Source of the DNA: Fasciola hepatica
Taxonomy: Eukaryota > Platyhelminthes > Trematoda > Plagiorchiida > Fasciolidae
Direction of reading: 5' to 3'
Assembly: GCA_948099385.1 (NCBI GenBank)
Contig: CANUEZ040000047.1
Location: 28,972,501-29,036,500, forward strand
DNA length: 64,000 bases
This document shows positions 25,561 to 36,302 of the stretch, one piece after another (positions within the stretch are counted from its first letter, which is position 1; each line of letters begins with the position of its first letter). The position numbers and the translations under genes are program-made. The notes under the pieces were generated by a model that was not told the origin of the DNA, ran no database searches, and saw nothing but the letters and a program-made list of their open reading frames with translations.

Positions 25561-26289
25561 TTACACGTGCGCTGTTGAGTGTTCCACGTTTCTCATCACC
25601 GACAAAATCTCCACCATCATCATCATTGTCTAATTTGTTACCTCAATGAATGGAATTCTGACCCCGATTACTCTGTAATGTGGTTTCCCTTCTAATATCT
25701 GATAAGACTTTGTGATAAATACTCCTTAACTGCTCTGGATAAACTTCCCTCCCATGGAAGCTCATTATTCCCGTTTGTACATAGTGGAGCAATGACCGAA
25801 CTGATGATGAATGATATTCCATATATGTTTCATCCTAATTAGACTGATGTGAATGTTTTCTGATGTGATGGCCGTGGTGGTCGGAATTTTAATTCCAACA
25901 TCCAAAACAAATCAGACTACTACTCAATTGCAAATCAGGCTACATAAATTACTGTGTACGGGTGGAAATTATTATCACCTCTGTATCACATATTTAGCTG
26001 ATCGTAATCGTGATGCTTATCATGTCCAAGTACACGAATGCAACTTCAGGTGTGTTGTGTGTATTTTTCTCACCATTGCAAATATTTGCGGTAATTTCAC
26101 TATAGCTCATCGTCGTCTTGATAAAATCTAGTTTTCAGCACGACAGGATGAGTTGGAAGATAGCTAGCACAAAACTATAAATAACAAGAAGAATCTGCTT
26201 AAGATGAATATCATTTCCCTGTGGAGTGGGGGGGGGGGTTAAAAATCCAAATATATTTCAAATCGTGTGAGTGTTTGTTGTTCTTCGAT
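25561..26289. other. stretch with no recognisable gene
   Basis: Contains a homopolymer run of about 11 G at 26228-26238. A 92-residue open frame at 25853-26131 (+) has no recognised motif. Confidence 0.4.
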
Positions 26290-27500
26290 CGGCGATCCTT
26301 GGTTTGCGATTTTGTCCAGGCCATTTTGAGAGCCTGGACCAGTCGCTTTGTGCACATAGATCGGGCTTAGTGGGAGAATGGCATTACCTCTAAAGTGGCC
26401 AGGGATTGAAGTCGGCCTGGTTTTGATCGAATAAACTGAACTCGGTATATGACTGTGAAAGCTTTTTCAGGGTCAATAGTTTGGCCACTGTCCACAAATG
26501 ACCTAGAATCGAACTAGTAATCACATCGGTTTTCCGGTGACTCAGCCATCTTGGGTGATGTTCCTTATTGCTTTGAGACAAATGCCTAGCCTTGCGATCT
26601 CAGAAGAATGTGCTACATTCGTACCTGAACGAGTAAATGATCATGGAAGAGGTCAGCTCAGGCAGTTTGTCTTTTACCTGCCTTCCGATCACTGGAGAGG
26701 TGGAGAATATGCATTTCAGTCTAGTGGCTAGGAACGTTGAGTTAACATCTTCCCTAAGTGTTTTCGTCAACCGCTCTGCGTTTGCATCCCGTTTGAACTA
26801 TTCTTTAAGGAAAAGTTCCCTCTTAGATACGCAGGGAGATAGCCCTACAGGTAACTTCAGTTCTATTTTCTTTCGGATAAAATTTTAGGGGCAGGGCATG
26901 CTCTCGCAAAGCTTGTTGAACAAAACTAAGTTCATCTTGCAGAGTTTCCGTCGAGCACGTTTTTCGGGCCCTGAATGATAGACATCGAATTAAATTTCGT
27001 TTATGAGACAAGGCCGAGAAGCTGTGAAAATTCGTGTATTGGCTGTCCCATAAACGTTTCCTAAAGACCTGTCTTTGTATTGAACCATCTCTTCTGGTTG
27101 GTAGTACGTCGAGGAAAGAAAATTTGTTCTTGGTTTCCAGTTCCATCGTGAAGGCTAAAGAGCCGCGAGCGTTGGTAAATTATTGTAGAACGTCAGGTAC
27201 GTTACATTCTTGGTCTAATAAACGAAATATGCCATCCATGTACCGACGGTAATGAATAAAAACCTTCAGTGGTTTGCTTTAGATTTCCGTTTTCAATTTT
27301 GGCCATGAAAATGTCTGCTCCAATGAGTCTAGTGGGGAAACCATGGCAGTGCCATCTTTTTGCAGGTAGAAATATCCGTTGGACAGGAACTGGACGTTTA
27401 GAGTGCAAATTAGCAATAGTTCCTTCAGATTTTCTGTCAGGATGCCCATTTATATGTTGGACGTATTTGTGCATTCACATAGGAAGTCCACGGTTTCCAG
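26290..27500 (-). pseudogene. Penelope-like element, RT 3' half plus GIY-YIG (PLE copy 2)
   Basis: A PLE remnant read downwards from 27.5 kb. An L..ICTLNVQFLSNGYFY segment, then QKDGTAMVSPLDSL (motif B) and YRRYMDGIFRLL (catalytic YxDD changed to YMDG) give the RT. 26823-27146 gives the RT thumb: FTMELETKNKFSFLDVL, SALSHKRNLIRCLSFRARK. At 26310-26581 the C-terminal endonuclease region matches PLE copy 1: PRWLSHRKTDVITSSILGHL, DSGQTIDPEKAFTVIYRV, and a PDLCVHK segment near the end. Frameshifts separate the blocks. The N-terminal half is missing: repeat J copy 2 lies where it should be (27.59-27.78 kb). Confidence 0.85.
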
Positions 27501-27584
27501 AAACGTGAACGAGTGAAACTCTCAGCACAACACGCACACGATAGAGACACCCCTCCTTCTAGTGCCATGACAATGACCTTTACT

Positions 27585-27775
27585 CCGTCCAGCGGTTAAC
27601 ATATCCCAGTGTCACCTCACCCATTGAGAAAGGTTATCCACGATAACTGAAACGTCGATTGACTACCATCTTTTCCGATGAAGCTTTGCTACCGAACAAT
27701 AAACACTTACCTACTACATATCACATGGCGCCTTTTTTCGATACACTCCGAACGGATCTGGGATCTGATACATTG
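27585..27775. repeat. dispersed repeat J, copy 2
   Basis: Second copy of the repeat at 22749-22935, same strand, with the same AATAAACACTTACC block. It adjoins the truncated 5' side of PLE copy 2, which suggests that the PLE or the repeat was broken at this junction. Confidence 0.6.
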
Positions 27776-30035
27776 TCACACATAGGAATCATTGAAAACA
27801 ATTGTTCCCTCTCCAGCGTCTTAATATGACCATGACTGTAGGACTATTCAGACTACTCATTATTGTTTAGAATATTCTTGTATCATAATGCAATCGTCGG
27901 TAAATTGAACTCGAGCATATGCCAGTGCCTGTTTTGCACGAAACCTGATGTAACTAATCAATCCACGATGTACACCTGGGTCTTAAGCATGACTTAACTG
28001 TTTGAAAAATGTGATAGTACAGTGTGAATTGAAAAGCTTATACACCCCGGAGAGGTGGAATTTTTTAACTCACTACTCAAAAGCTTTTTAGCAGGCACAA
28101 TAGTGCGGATACCATGAGGTAAATAATAAAGTCAGCTAGAAAAAGGTTTTCGAAAAATGAAGGGCAGAGAAGCAAATTAACTTACGCGAAAGATATTTAA
28201 TGTCGAATGATGGTTTAAAGCTTCACATTAACCTTGAAAAAAGAGTTCACAGGTGACATATTCCTCATGGGTATACAGGGGTATTGGTGAAGAAGTGTGG
28301 TAAGGTCAGCCGTCCAGATGAATTTCCGCCAAAGTTTCAAACGCCATTTGCTCTCATTTCATCCTCAGCAGTGACAAGTTTATACAATCAAATTTTGTTC
28401 CATGAAGTTACCCTGGATCACGTTGGGGGAATCCATGATGTAAGTGCATGGTCAGCTTGATTATTGTCACTTGAGTGTACCCTTAAATGTCATTATGTAT
28501 GATACACTATTTTGTTTTTCATTCTAGAGGATAGGTAAATCTGCTAACGTTCGTAGTCAGGACTGTAATAATACATTCAGCTGTGTAACCAGGAAAAAAT
28601 TTCCAGATGTTTGATGTAGATGGTAGCCTGCCGTCTATCATATGTCATTCATCTGACCCATTCACTAACCGCAGATAATTAAATTCTAGTCACAGCTTCC
28701 TAATCATTTTAAACGACAGGATTCCATCAGGTTATCACTCTATCGCTGTTCCTATCCCACTCATATTATGCATTTTAGGGCCTACTTTTCGGACTAAATA
28801 AACAATTTATTGACTTGTCTGTTTTGTTCCATCACTTAGTTGTGATTTGTCATCGAAAGTGTACACGGAAGAATCATTTGCATATTATGTTAACTTTACA
28901 CGTGGTTCCCTGTAAGGCACTTCTCAGCATGCCTAGAAGGAAAGTGACGAAATATACGTGATCCAAAATGTACTAGAAATGTGACCAATAGTTTATGCCG
29001 GTATCATCATGGAATTAGTGGTATGCAGAAAGTGAAACACCGGATCGACGAACTGGAGGGATTTACTCGGTCCTGACGAGTAGGGTTAATCTTGTTGGTT
29101 ACTTGGATGGAACTACGATGATGGCACACTGAGACAGTGCTCGGATAGTTGTTTGAGATCCACTGAACGGAAATAAAGTGCCACAAGAAAATGAGCAACC
29201 AGCATAACCACAGGCAGGAGAAAGTAATAGAGGGCAATACAAAATGGTTGATGAGACGAAATAAAATGATAGTCGATTGTCTGTTTTGATGTCATTATTG
29301 TAACACACATTGTTTCTTCCAACTGTACAGTCATCATGGTCGGTAAACCAATTGGCTATTGCCAATGACAAGGTTCCGAAATTGGCTGAGACAAACACCC
29401 TAATTTCATGCGTTGGTATGTGGCTGGCGTGACATTGGCCTCAGTTGATCCGTTAGGTTTAGTTCATTCAACTGCCTACCTCGAACTTCTGTGCTACTTC
29501 TGAATCTTCTTCCCCTTCGGGACATTTTGTTCGAGGCCCTTCCGTTGTTTAGTACTGCTCAACACTTGTCATTCCAAAATCTAACCAGAAACACCAAATT
29601 AGTTACATAACTTTACATTCCCCCCTCGGTGTCCACGTCAATATGCCGCATTTCCTCCTCGAGACTAAAAAGTCGGTTTTAATACAATCGTTGAATGAAT
29701 CAGTGAAGCTGCATAAGAGTTCCTGGGAACATTCAGCTTCTATTGTTGCTTACCTCGCATTGTAATAGGCTTCGTCCAAGCGCACTTAAGAAGGGTCATA
29801 GCTTTTAAAGCGTTAAAATTGCCCACAGTTCTTTTCCCTGTGTTTTGCACTCTACGGTAACCACCATGGGGTCAAGGGAAGGTCTTCTAAAAGTATATTT
29901 GAACGACCAGACAGCTCCTTGGTTCATAGGCTGAGTGAATGATATGCAGCTGAGAGGCAGAAATACTGCCTCCACATCAGACAACTGGATATCAGCTCGG
30001 TGAGTTGCATTGTTTACAACGAACAAAATCTTTCA
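27776..30035. other. stretch with no recognisable gene; contains repeat G copy 2
   Basis: 28545-28720 is the diverged second copy of repeat G (see 17640-17830). The overlapping open frames at 29007-29398 (-) have hydrophobic runs but no conserved motif or homologue in the window. Nothing else is recognisable. Confidence 0.35.
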
Positions 30036-30456
30036 TTTCTCATGGTTTTGTGGTGATTCAGCAGCTATTACATATGATACTGCCAGGTACAACTTCGTAG
30101 CTACTCACGCGGATGAGCCTCCACCAATCAGGGTCGCCGCGAACAAGTCTGCCAAGAGCTCCGTGTGATAGGTCATCTTCGAGGTTACCAATTATCTTAT
30201 TTGATTTAACGTTTATACAGACCACTACTGTAATAAAACTAACATGCTTTTTCGCAGCCTTGGTTCTCTTGCTACTTTTGTTCACGTAGCTCTGGGTGGG
30301 GGCAATTTTGTAGTGCTTCCAATACGACGCACGATAAGAGAGACTAACAAATTTGTTTATCTGAACAACTACCGAGTTTGTTGGCGCCCCTTGCTCCGTC
30401 TGTGTACACCGTCTGCACGTTTTTGCTTTCCTCCAATGCACAGGTTACCCCACTGA
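30036..30456 (+). pseudogene. old, decayed copy of the two-exon Cys-rich small-protein gene (family H, copy 0)
   Basis: Homologous along its length to the intact copies at 50550-50971 and 54789-55192. Exon 1 keeps its frame from a WFCGDSAA stretch through DTARYNFVATHADEPPPIR to about 30146, with mainly conservative changes relative to the intact copies, but the start codon and signal peptide are gone. The intron (about 30147-30257) still begins GT and ends TTTTTCGCAG. Exon 2 starts at 30258 with LGSLATFVHVALGGG, matching LGVFATLVCLVPGG in the other copies, but diverges after that and loses most cysteines. It keeps an open frame to 30456, so a changed but still coding gene is not excluded. Function unknown. 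Confidence 0.6.
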
Positions 30457-31299
30457 AGCGCGTAGAGTTCGGATATTTTTCGCGCTGATGAGTATACACT
30501 TTATCGTGTCACAAACCGAAGACCACGGACTATGTACTCTATATGGGAGCAGGTCCTGACCTAACTTAGGAGAATCATAAAATTTAAATACATCTCGTCA
30601 GTTCACTTCATTACGGTTATTGCAAGTTTATCCGGTTGATCAAATCTCCTAACCAGCCACACTACAGTGCAGAAGTCGTCCATGTCTTTTGTAAACTGTG
30701 GGATTTTTATTGTAGGCACTTTTCATCGGAAACCCGAAAACCACGGGATTCACGTTTTTTCAACGGCAGGTGGGGCGATTTGGGACAAAAGTACATCACT
30801 AACGTATAAGTATCAATCCGGATCTCGGAACTTTATTTCCACAAACTTTTTCGAAGATTCTCTTGGGTATTCGGGCAAGACACATTATTATAAAGTAGTT
30901 TCACCAGCACTGGAATATTTTTCTTTCCATCTTCGCAATTCATCCAAAAATCCGTCGACCCTCATTCGTTCAACGTAAATCTGGTGGGAGATAATAAAAA
31001 GACTATTTACTTTGTAAGATCGTAACTCGAATCTCCTCTTCCAGTAGCGAAACCAGCCTTTGGAGGCTTTGAAGTCAGGCTTGCCTTAAGTAGCAGCCTT
31101 TTTACAGTTAACAAATTCTATCATGGACATTTCATCGTGATTTCCGCGCATCTTCAACAATCACTGGAAAGTCCCGTCATTCATGTGTCGAATTTTTGCT
31201 GCACAACTTTGTAATCTGTGAAGTATTAACACACGGTCTTGAACCAGAATCTGGCTGGTTTGAGCAACACTGAAATTATCTTACAGACTGCGGCTTCTT
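30457..31299. other. stretch with no recognised gene; one possible exon
   Basis: An open frame to 30978 (+) follows a good splice acceptor at 30715 (TTTTTATTGTAG), reading GTFHRKPENHG to a stop. It has no recognised motif and no second copy, so it is mentioned only as a weak candidate exon. Confidence 0.25.
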
Positions 31300-31627
31300 G
31301 AGAGTGCTACACATCAAGGTTGGAATCCGATGGAAAACTAAGATTTGGGATTGGGTTTCCCAGCTTATTTGGGAACAGCTGATAAACAATATTTTCTGAG
31401 GGTGCAACACTTGACAGAATTGTGTGTATGGCCACTAGGACATGTGGAAGCCAAGTTGTTAGATGATTGTTTATAGTAACTGTGTACAGAAATTCGTCAC
31501 ACATATCTTGACTTGTTTCCATGAGAGTGTTAATTAGTTTTTCGGAATGAGCAGTAGGACTTTGTATCTGAATCAGATGAAGAAAAATTGCCCGGAATGA
31601 CACGACCGGTTTCGCGATTGTTGCCAC
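31300..31627 (-). pseudogene. Ty3/gypsy integrase C-terminal fragment (part of unit E-F-INT, old copy)
   Basis: The minus frame ends with HLTTWLPHVLVAIHTIL followed by VAPSENIVYQLFPNKLGNPIPN, the conserved end of the gypsy integrase core (normally W...LP.VLL.IR......PSE.VYG..LRLPGE). The region before it (QIQSPTAHSEKLINTLMET) corresponds to the helix after the catalytic Glu; the DDE residues themselves are not in this piece. The same DNA, more decayed, is at about 61090-61400 (+) next to the same foldback sequence, so it travels as part of a larger duplicated unit. Confidence 0.65.
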
Positions 31628-31689
31628 TCATCGGGTGAGAGTAACCGGTATCGTCTGCCCAGTCACCCTGTACCAGAGCACTCCTCATT

Positions 31690-32005
31690 TGGTTTACAGC
31701 TACAATCTCATTTGAAGCCTATGGAGAGTGAATGGATGAAAATTCCATTTTTAGAATCACACAGCGAGACCTGCTCGTATGTTTTCGAGGAAATCTTGTC
31801 CTGTCATTCAGATACAACAATACACATACACATACAAATACATCAATATTTCGAAAATTCATACTGGGGACCATGTGTCATCGTTCTGAAGGTCAGCCGT
31901 GCTAACCGACGAATTAACTTTGGGAGAATCAGCCTGTGATTCTAAAAATGGACTCTCCATCCACGCTTGATCCATACTAATAAAGTGAGATTACAGCTGT
32001 TTGTC
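31690..32005. repeat. foldback sequence F, old copy
   Basis: Two arms in inverted orientation: 31690-31780 begins TTGGTTTACAGCT and ends with TTAGAATCACACAG; 31945-32005 begins GATTCTAAAAATGG and ends GAGATTACAGCTGT. The inverted arms match each other and both match the arms of the foldback at 60728-61020. It lies between the integrase scrap and the E segment in both places. Confidence 0.7.
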
Positions 32006-32329
32006 AAGGTTACCTATGTATTTAACTTATTAGTGCTCAATCCATTCGTTGACCTTAATTGACCGCACACCTGTGAACCCAGTGTTCCAAGTACAATTCA
32101 GATCTGTTATTGTTTACATATCGTCGTCAACATTCTTGTGCTCGATCTTGTCCACACGAAAAATACTTCTACAAAATTGACGTTTTTTCTCGTACAGCTA
32201 ACCTATGTAATTATCTATCTATATTAAGACAAGATAAGGAATTGGACCTATTAGACAAATAGGGAGTGATAGAGAATAATGGTCATATAGAATAGGAAAG
32301 AAAACATCTGTAATCCAGGCTTCAATCAA

Positions 32330-33890
32330 GACCGGGTGTGGATTAATTCCCACACATTTTGTCAGTATTCATCTAGTCTTCGTGTTGTTTTAGGGTGAAG
32401 GGGGGACCAGGACGGCTCAAAAGCACACAAATCGTTTTTGGACACGCATCGTCTTATTAACTAGGCGGTGTGGGTAGCTATTCTGGGTGAAAACCTTTCT
32501 GCCCGTTCAGATTTCTTCCTCAACTGTTTCCTCCGAACATGATCCACTTTCTCGGTTTGTGAGGCACCTAATAAGGTTTCTTCTCAACTTAAGAGGCATG
32601 AAACGGTGGAAGTGGATGTACTGTCCATTACACTTCGCCTTCATGTGTACTGACCGCCTGACTGAACTATCTTCACCACGATTAACCCAAACATCCAGGA
32701 AGCCCACTGTGCTGTTCGATTCGGTTTCCATTGTGAACTTCAAGTTGTCATGAGCTGAGTTAAATGAATCAAGGGGTTGGCCTATTTGGTCCAACTTTAC
32801 CACAAAGACATCAGCAAACAGTGGTCCGAATGATGAACCTCTTGCTATCTCGTCCCTTTGGAGGTAGATCTGGCTGTTGAACTTAAAATAAATGTTGTAT
32901 GAAGAAAACCAGCAGTTGTTTCCAATATTCTAAGGGAATGCCTATCTCAGTTGCGTTGCTTTCAATGCAAATACATACATAATCTGTGGTTTCATCGATT
33001 GGAACGTTGGTGAAGAGTGAACCGACATCTAACGATGGGATCCGTCGCTATTTCACATTTAAGCCTTTTGCACAACTCATGAGTTCAGATGTAACTTTTA
33101 GGCTGTTTTGATATTCTTTGTCTAACCAGTTCCAGAAGAACTGCAACCATTTGGCCACTGCATGGTACGGGGAATTGCAGATGTCTAGGATAGGTCTTAT
33201 GATTTTTTGGTACTCGGTACTATCTGGGAATGACAGTTTCTGTAGACCGTATCCGTTCGAAAGTAGATGGGTCTACCATGTCATTTTGTTTCACATGTTG
33301 TAAAATGTTTGGCAAAGACTTCACTGTTTGTTGCGTTTTGTCCTCCGCTGTTGCCATTTTCGTGAATTTGCATGTGACATTCAAAATGTTCTTCATTTTT
33401 TGTGATATACTCTGACTATACCGGCACCCTCGTCAGGTTTCGATAGAATGATGTCATTATTCTTCTGTAATCCTGTCAGACGTTTTATATGTTCTATCCT
33501 TAATTGCCCACTTGATGATGTCTTGGCCGTATGATATTGATAGCACGTATTTACTAAGGTAGATGTGACATTCAGTAGTTCCAGCTGTGACGAAGGAAAT
33601 AAGCTGGACAACTGGGCGTATAGACTCTCAAATTTCGCCTCCAGAGATAGTTGTTCACTCTGGTTGCTTGAACAGTCCAATTTGGGTTCCAAGGATAACA
33701 CCTCAAGCAGCGTTTTGTCTAACTGGAAGTCAGATAAATGGTGCAAAAAACGTCCAGGGTTCGGTAGGATCTCAGTCGCTGGTTTCGATCCTTTCATCCG
33801 TTTTGATAGTATTTCACGTTTCCGATTCATTTACTTTTGCACAATCGACTGGACGTACCCGTCAAAGGATTGCATTTCTTCCAATGTTAA
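32330..33890 (-). pseudogene. Penelope-like element (PLE copy 3), RT without YxDD
   Basis: Read downwards from 33.89 kb. 33393-33830 is the PLE N-terminal part: REILSKRMKG, SKPATEILPNPGRFLHHLSD, LEAKFESLYAQLSSLFPSS and the hallmark IILSKPDEGAGIV. A degraded middle follows, then IYLQRDEIARGSSFGPLFADVF (motif B). The frame then jumps straight from VVKLDQIGQPLDSF to NSAHDNLKFTMETESN, so the segment with the catalytic YxDD is deleted. GFLDVWVNRG and LKLRRNLIRCL give the thumb. A weak C-terminal part extends to about 32.33 kb. The element interrupts the E-F unit: E resumes at 33.96 kb and the F-linked sequence at about 32.23 kb. The 210-residue plus-strand frame over it is a shadow. Confidence 0.85.
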
Positions 33891-33959
33891 CTGATCGAGA
33901 ACACGAGAAGATGACACAAATGATCGTTCTAAATCCACGATATGTTTATGTACAGTATC

Positions 33960-34627
33960 TGGTTCATAAAGAGCTTGGCGCCGAAGTGACACACTCGATA
34001 ATAATATCCGGTTTCCAAGTCAGGCAATCACCAACTCTATCACTCTCTGTACAACCCAGTTCACTGATCCACGAAGCTTCATGCAAACTGTTGGTGACGG
34101 CATTGACACAGGTAACCATAATTTATTCAGGACCTGCCTTCTGTTCAACTGATCCTGTGTTGTTCATGTGTCCGCGTCACCATCGTTGTCCTTCTAACCA
34201 CCTCCATTGCGACCACTGACCTGAAAATCGGTTTCACATTGTCAGTGTCCACTGATCGCGATTGGTCATCCTTTTCCATCTGTCTCTTCTTCCTGCCCAG
34301 TCCCTATTCATATTTTTGACTTTATTGTCAACCCCCTGAATGTGCTCGCCACTACTGTTCATAGGTCTGATCATTTTTGACTTGTTTGTACAGGGTGGAA
34401 ATCGTTGATGGTAACACTGTGACCCCAAATCCTTGTGCTTTCAACCCACAAACTGATTCATTAGCCTGAAAAATCTCACTCGCTGATCAAATGGCTGATT
34501 GAGAAGAATTTCACACACACACACACAAGTTTCTTCACAATTCGGAAAAGTTGCGAAAATGATGTAATCACTTTTTTCGAATATCGCTCAGGTTGATTTG
34601 ACTGCAGGATGGAGAATGGGCAACCAA
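33960..34627 (-). repeat. repeat segment E, old copy (inverted relative to 59935-60500)
   Basis: On the minus strand this matches 59935-60500 (+) along most of its length. Shared blocks include AATCAACCTGAGCGA, a CATTTTCGCAACT block, TCTCAATCAG-CATTTGATCAGC, GAATCAGTTTGTGGGT, AAGGATTTGGGG / ATGGATTTGGGG, CGATCAGTGGACA-TGACAATGTGAAAC and GATCAGTGAACTGG. Neither copy keeps a clear shared open frame. Segment E ends about 44 bp from the left TIR of element T1. Confidence 0.75.
34513..34527. repeat. (CA)n microsatellite in segment E
   Basis: Short CA tract; the E copy at 60 kb has an interrupted TGTG version at the same place. Confidence 0.6.
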
Positions 34628-34670
34628 CCTCGAGTTACTTTTCTATTGATCTGATCGCAAAGCTCGTCCG

Positions 34671-34820
34671 TGGTGTTGGTGAGATCCGATAACGTGTACA
34701 AACGAAGCTGACGTCATACGCAATTGATCCTCGATCTCTGTTACGAGATACCTAATGGAATTTAGTAGGCTCGAAATGGTGGAATTAAATTAGGCCGATT
34801 TGATTCACTTATTATAATTG
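34671..34820 (+). repeat. left terminal inverted repeat of T1
   Basis: Matches the reverse complement of 36154-36302, and the ends at 51086 and 58250. Shared core: GATAA(C/T)GTGT(A/G)CAAACGA, ACGTCA, CTCGATCT, TACGAGA(T/C)ACCTA, GGCTCGAAATGGTGG. Confidence 0.75.
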
Positions 34821-35603
34821 AGATAAAGAACAGGCAATGTCTTTACACTTTGCGGAAGTCAAACGTTTAGTGGTTTCGCGAATTTTCTATGGAACGAGAC
34901 AAAACATCACAAAATCAGCACGATTTTCTACTGTTAAATATGCAAACCGCCTGCCTCTTTATCAGCAGTGTGTTCACAATTTCATAAAGAAGTTCCGAGG
35001 AACGAGGCGTTTGGCGAATTGAAAGCGACCTGAAGGAATGAGTCCATCATTGAACGGTGTTGTCTCAGGGGACATCTTCCGACACACACTATTGTGCATG
35101 CAAAGACGCAGGCAAACAGTCGAATGATTCTCATGCATCGGTGTTGCATATTTCGAGAGCAGGCGTATTTCGTTGCTACGGTGAAACGAACGGGTAAAAG
35201 TTGAACAACGACAGTCCGCTCAAGCAAACGGTATTCTGATTTTGGTGTTTAGAAAACATGGGTATCATTCGGGTCGATTTTGTTCACAGAAGATGCACTG
35301 TTGAATACAAGACATGGAGATGCTATGTGTACCACCATGGGCTGGATATTCAGCTTTGCATCAATGGAACTATGGTTCACTCACTTGGTTGATCCCGTGT
35401 AGAGCCGACGTAAGTTAATCCAGCAGAACTGGTAACAGTCCTCCGGTTATCGTTTGGACAGGACTTCTTGATGGTCGGCCCCCATTCCTTCGAAAAATCG
35501 GTTGATGGTGAGTAAAGAAGAAAACTAATGATGACTTCATTTGAAATGGACTTGATGTCTATGCGGGTTTATTTAATTCCTAGGTTGAACTAGCTCATCA
35601 ATA

Positions 35604-35929
35604 GTGACCGAAGCTGTACCTGGTTTCAAGGCGATGGCACGCCTCCACACACTGTCAGACGTGTCAGTGCAATATGTAGATGAAGTTTTCCTTGGAAAAT
35701 GGACCGGCAAAATTAGCATCAGAGAATGCCCCCCACGGACTCCTAATGTATCATTGGCGGACCTCTTTCTCAGGGGACATCTCAAGAGGCCAACACGATC
35801 GGTGAGGAAATGTAAGATATACCAGAGGCAACGTCAACGGTAGTTCAAGTAAACTGTCTGCTGAGGATGCTGTTACGCAAGCAGGCTGGTGGAGCTCACT
35901 TTGGGCACCATATGAGAAGCAGAAATTGA
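35604..35929 (+). pseudogene. terminal exon inside element T1, unknown protein
   Basis: Homologous to minus-strand frames at 51326-51658 and 58490-58738. It starts after an acceptor-like TTTATTTAATTCCTAG (ending 35583), preceded about 75 bp earlier by a canonical donor GTGAGTAAAG (35509), so a short intron is likely. One frame gives TEAVPGFKAMARLHTLSDV, matching TEALLGFTAMECLYTPPDV in the other copies. After a frameshift the C-terminus reads RMLLRKQAGGAHFGHHMRSRN and a stop, matching MLLCKQADGSHFWHHVRSGN. AATAAATAAA polyadenylation-like signals follow at 35982-35991. The reading frame and the C-terminus are what is conserved. I do not recognise the protein. Confidence 0.5.
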
Positions 35930-36153
35930 GATGGCCTCATTATTTCTCATTGTCATTTTCTCCACTCATATTCTATGCAATAATAAATAAAATTTTCATT
36001 TCAATCTTTAGCTTACATGTTCACATATCGGATGCCTCTAAGTTGCATAACAAGGATAGCTTGGGAAGATGACACTTACCTATTCTTCGTTGTCTTGATC
36101 ATGAAAGAAACGGATTAACATTCAATTTCATGCAAGTTTATCGATCATTCAAA

Positions 36154-36302
36154 CCAATTATGATGAGTGAATCAGATCGGGTTGCTTAAATCCCACCATT
36201 TCGAGCCGAGTAATTTCAACTAGGTGTCTCGTAAAAAGATCGAGTGTCATTCGCATTTGACGTTAGCATCGTTTGCACACATTATCGGGTCTTACCACCA
36301 CC
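36154..36302 (-). repeat. right terminal inverted repeat of T1
   Basis: Inverted partner of 34671-34820; closer to the ends at 51086 and 58250 (GTGTGCAAACGA, GAGACACCTAGTTGAA) than the left arm is. Confidence 0.75.

Larger units (their letters stand above)
34671..36302 (+). mobile_element. TIR-bounded element T, copy 1 (complete, both inverted repeats)
   Basis: About 1.63 kb bounded by inverted repeats of roughly 150 bp. The left arm (34671-34820) begins GGTGTTGGTGAGATCCGATA and ends GATTCACTTATTATAATTG; the right arm (36154-36302, reverse complement) begins GGTGGTGGTAAGACCCGATA and ends GATTCACTCATCATAATTG. The inside is shared with 51086-53427 and 58250-59931 in opposite orientation, which is how the element was recognised. 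The interior carries an intron-like structure and a terminal exon (see 35604-35929), not a recognisable transposase. No target-site duplication is obvious. It could be a non-autonomous DNA transposon carrying a gene piece, or a segment flanked by inverted copies of another repeat. Confidence 0.7.

Noticed and set aside
33587..34219. 210-residue plus-strand open frame, one of the longest here
   Set aside because: It is antisense to PLE copy 3 and runs on into antisense segment E, both of which have a clear opposite-strand or non-coding explanation; no motif of its own.
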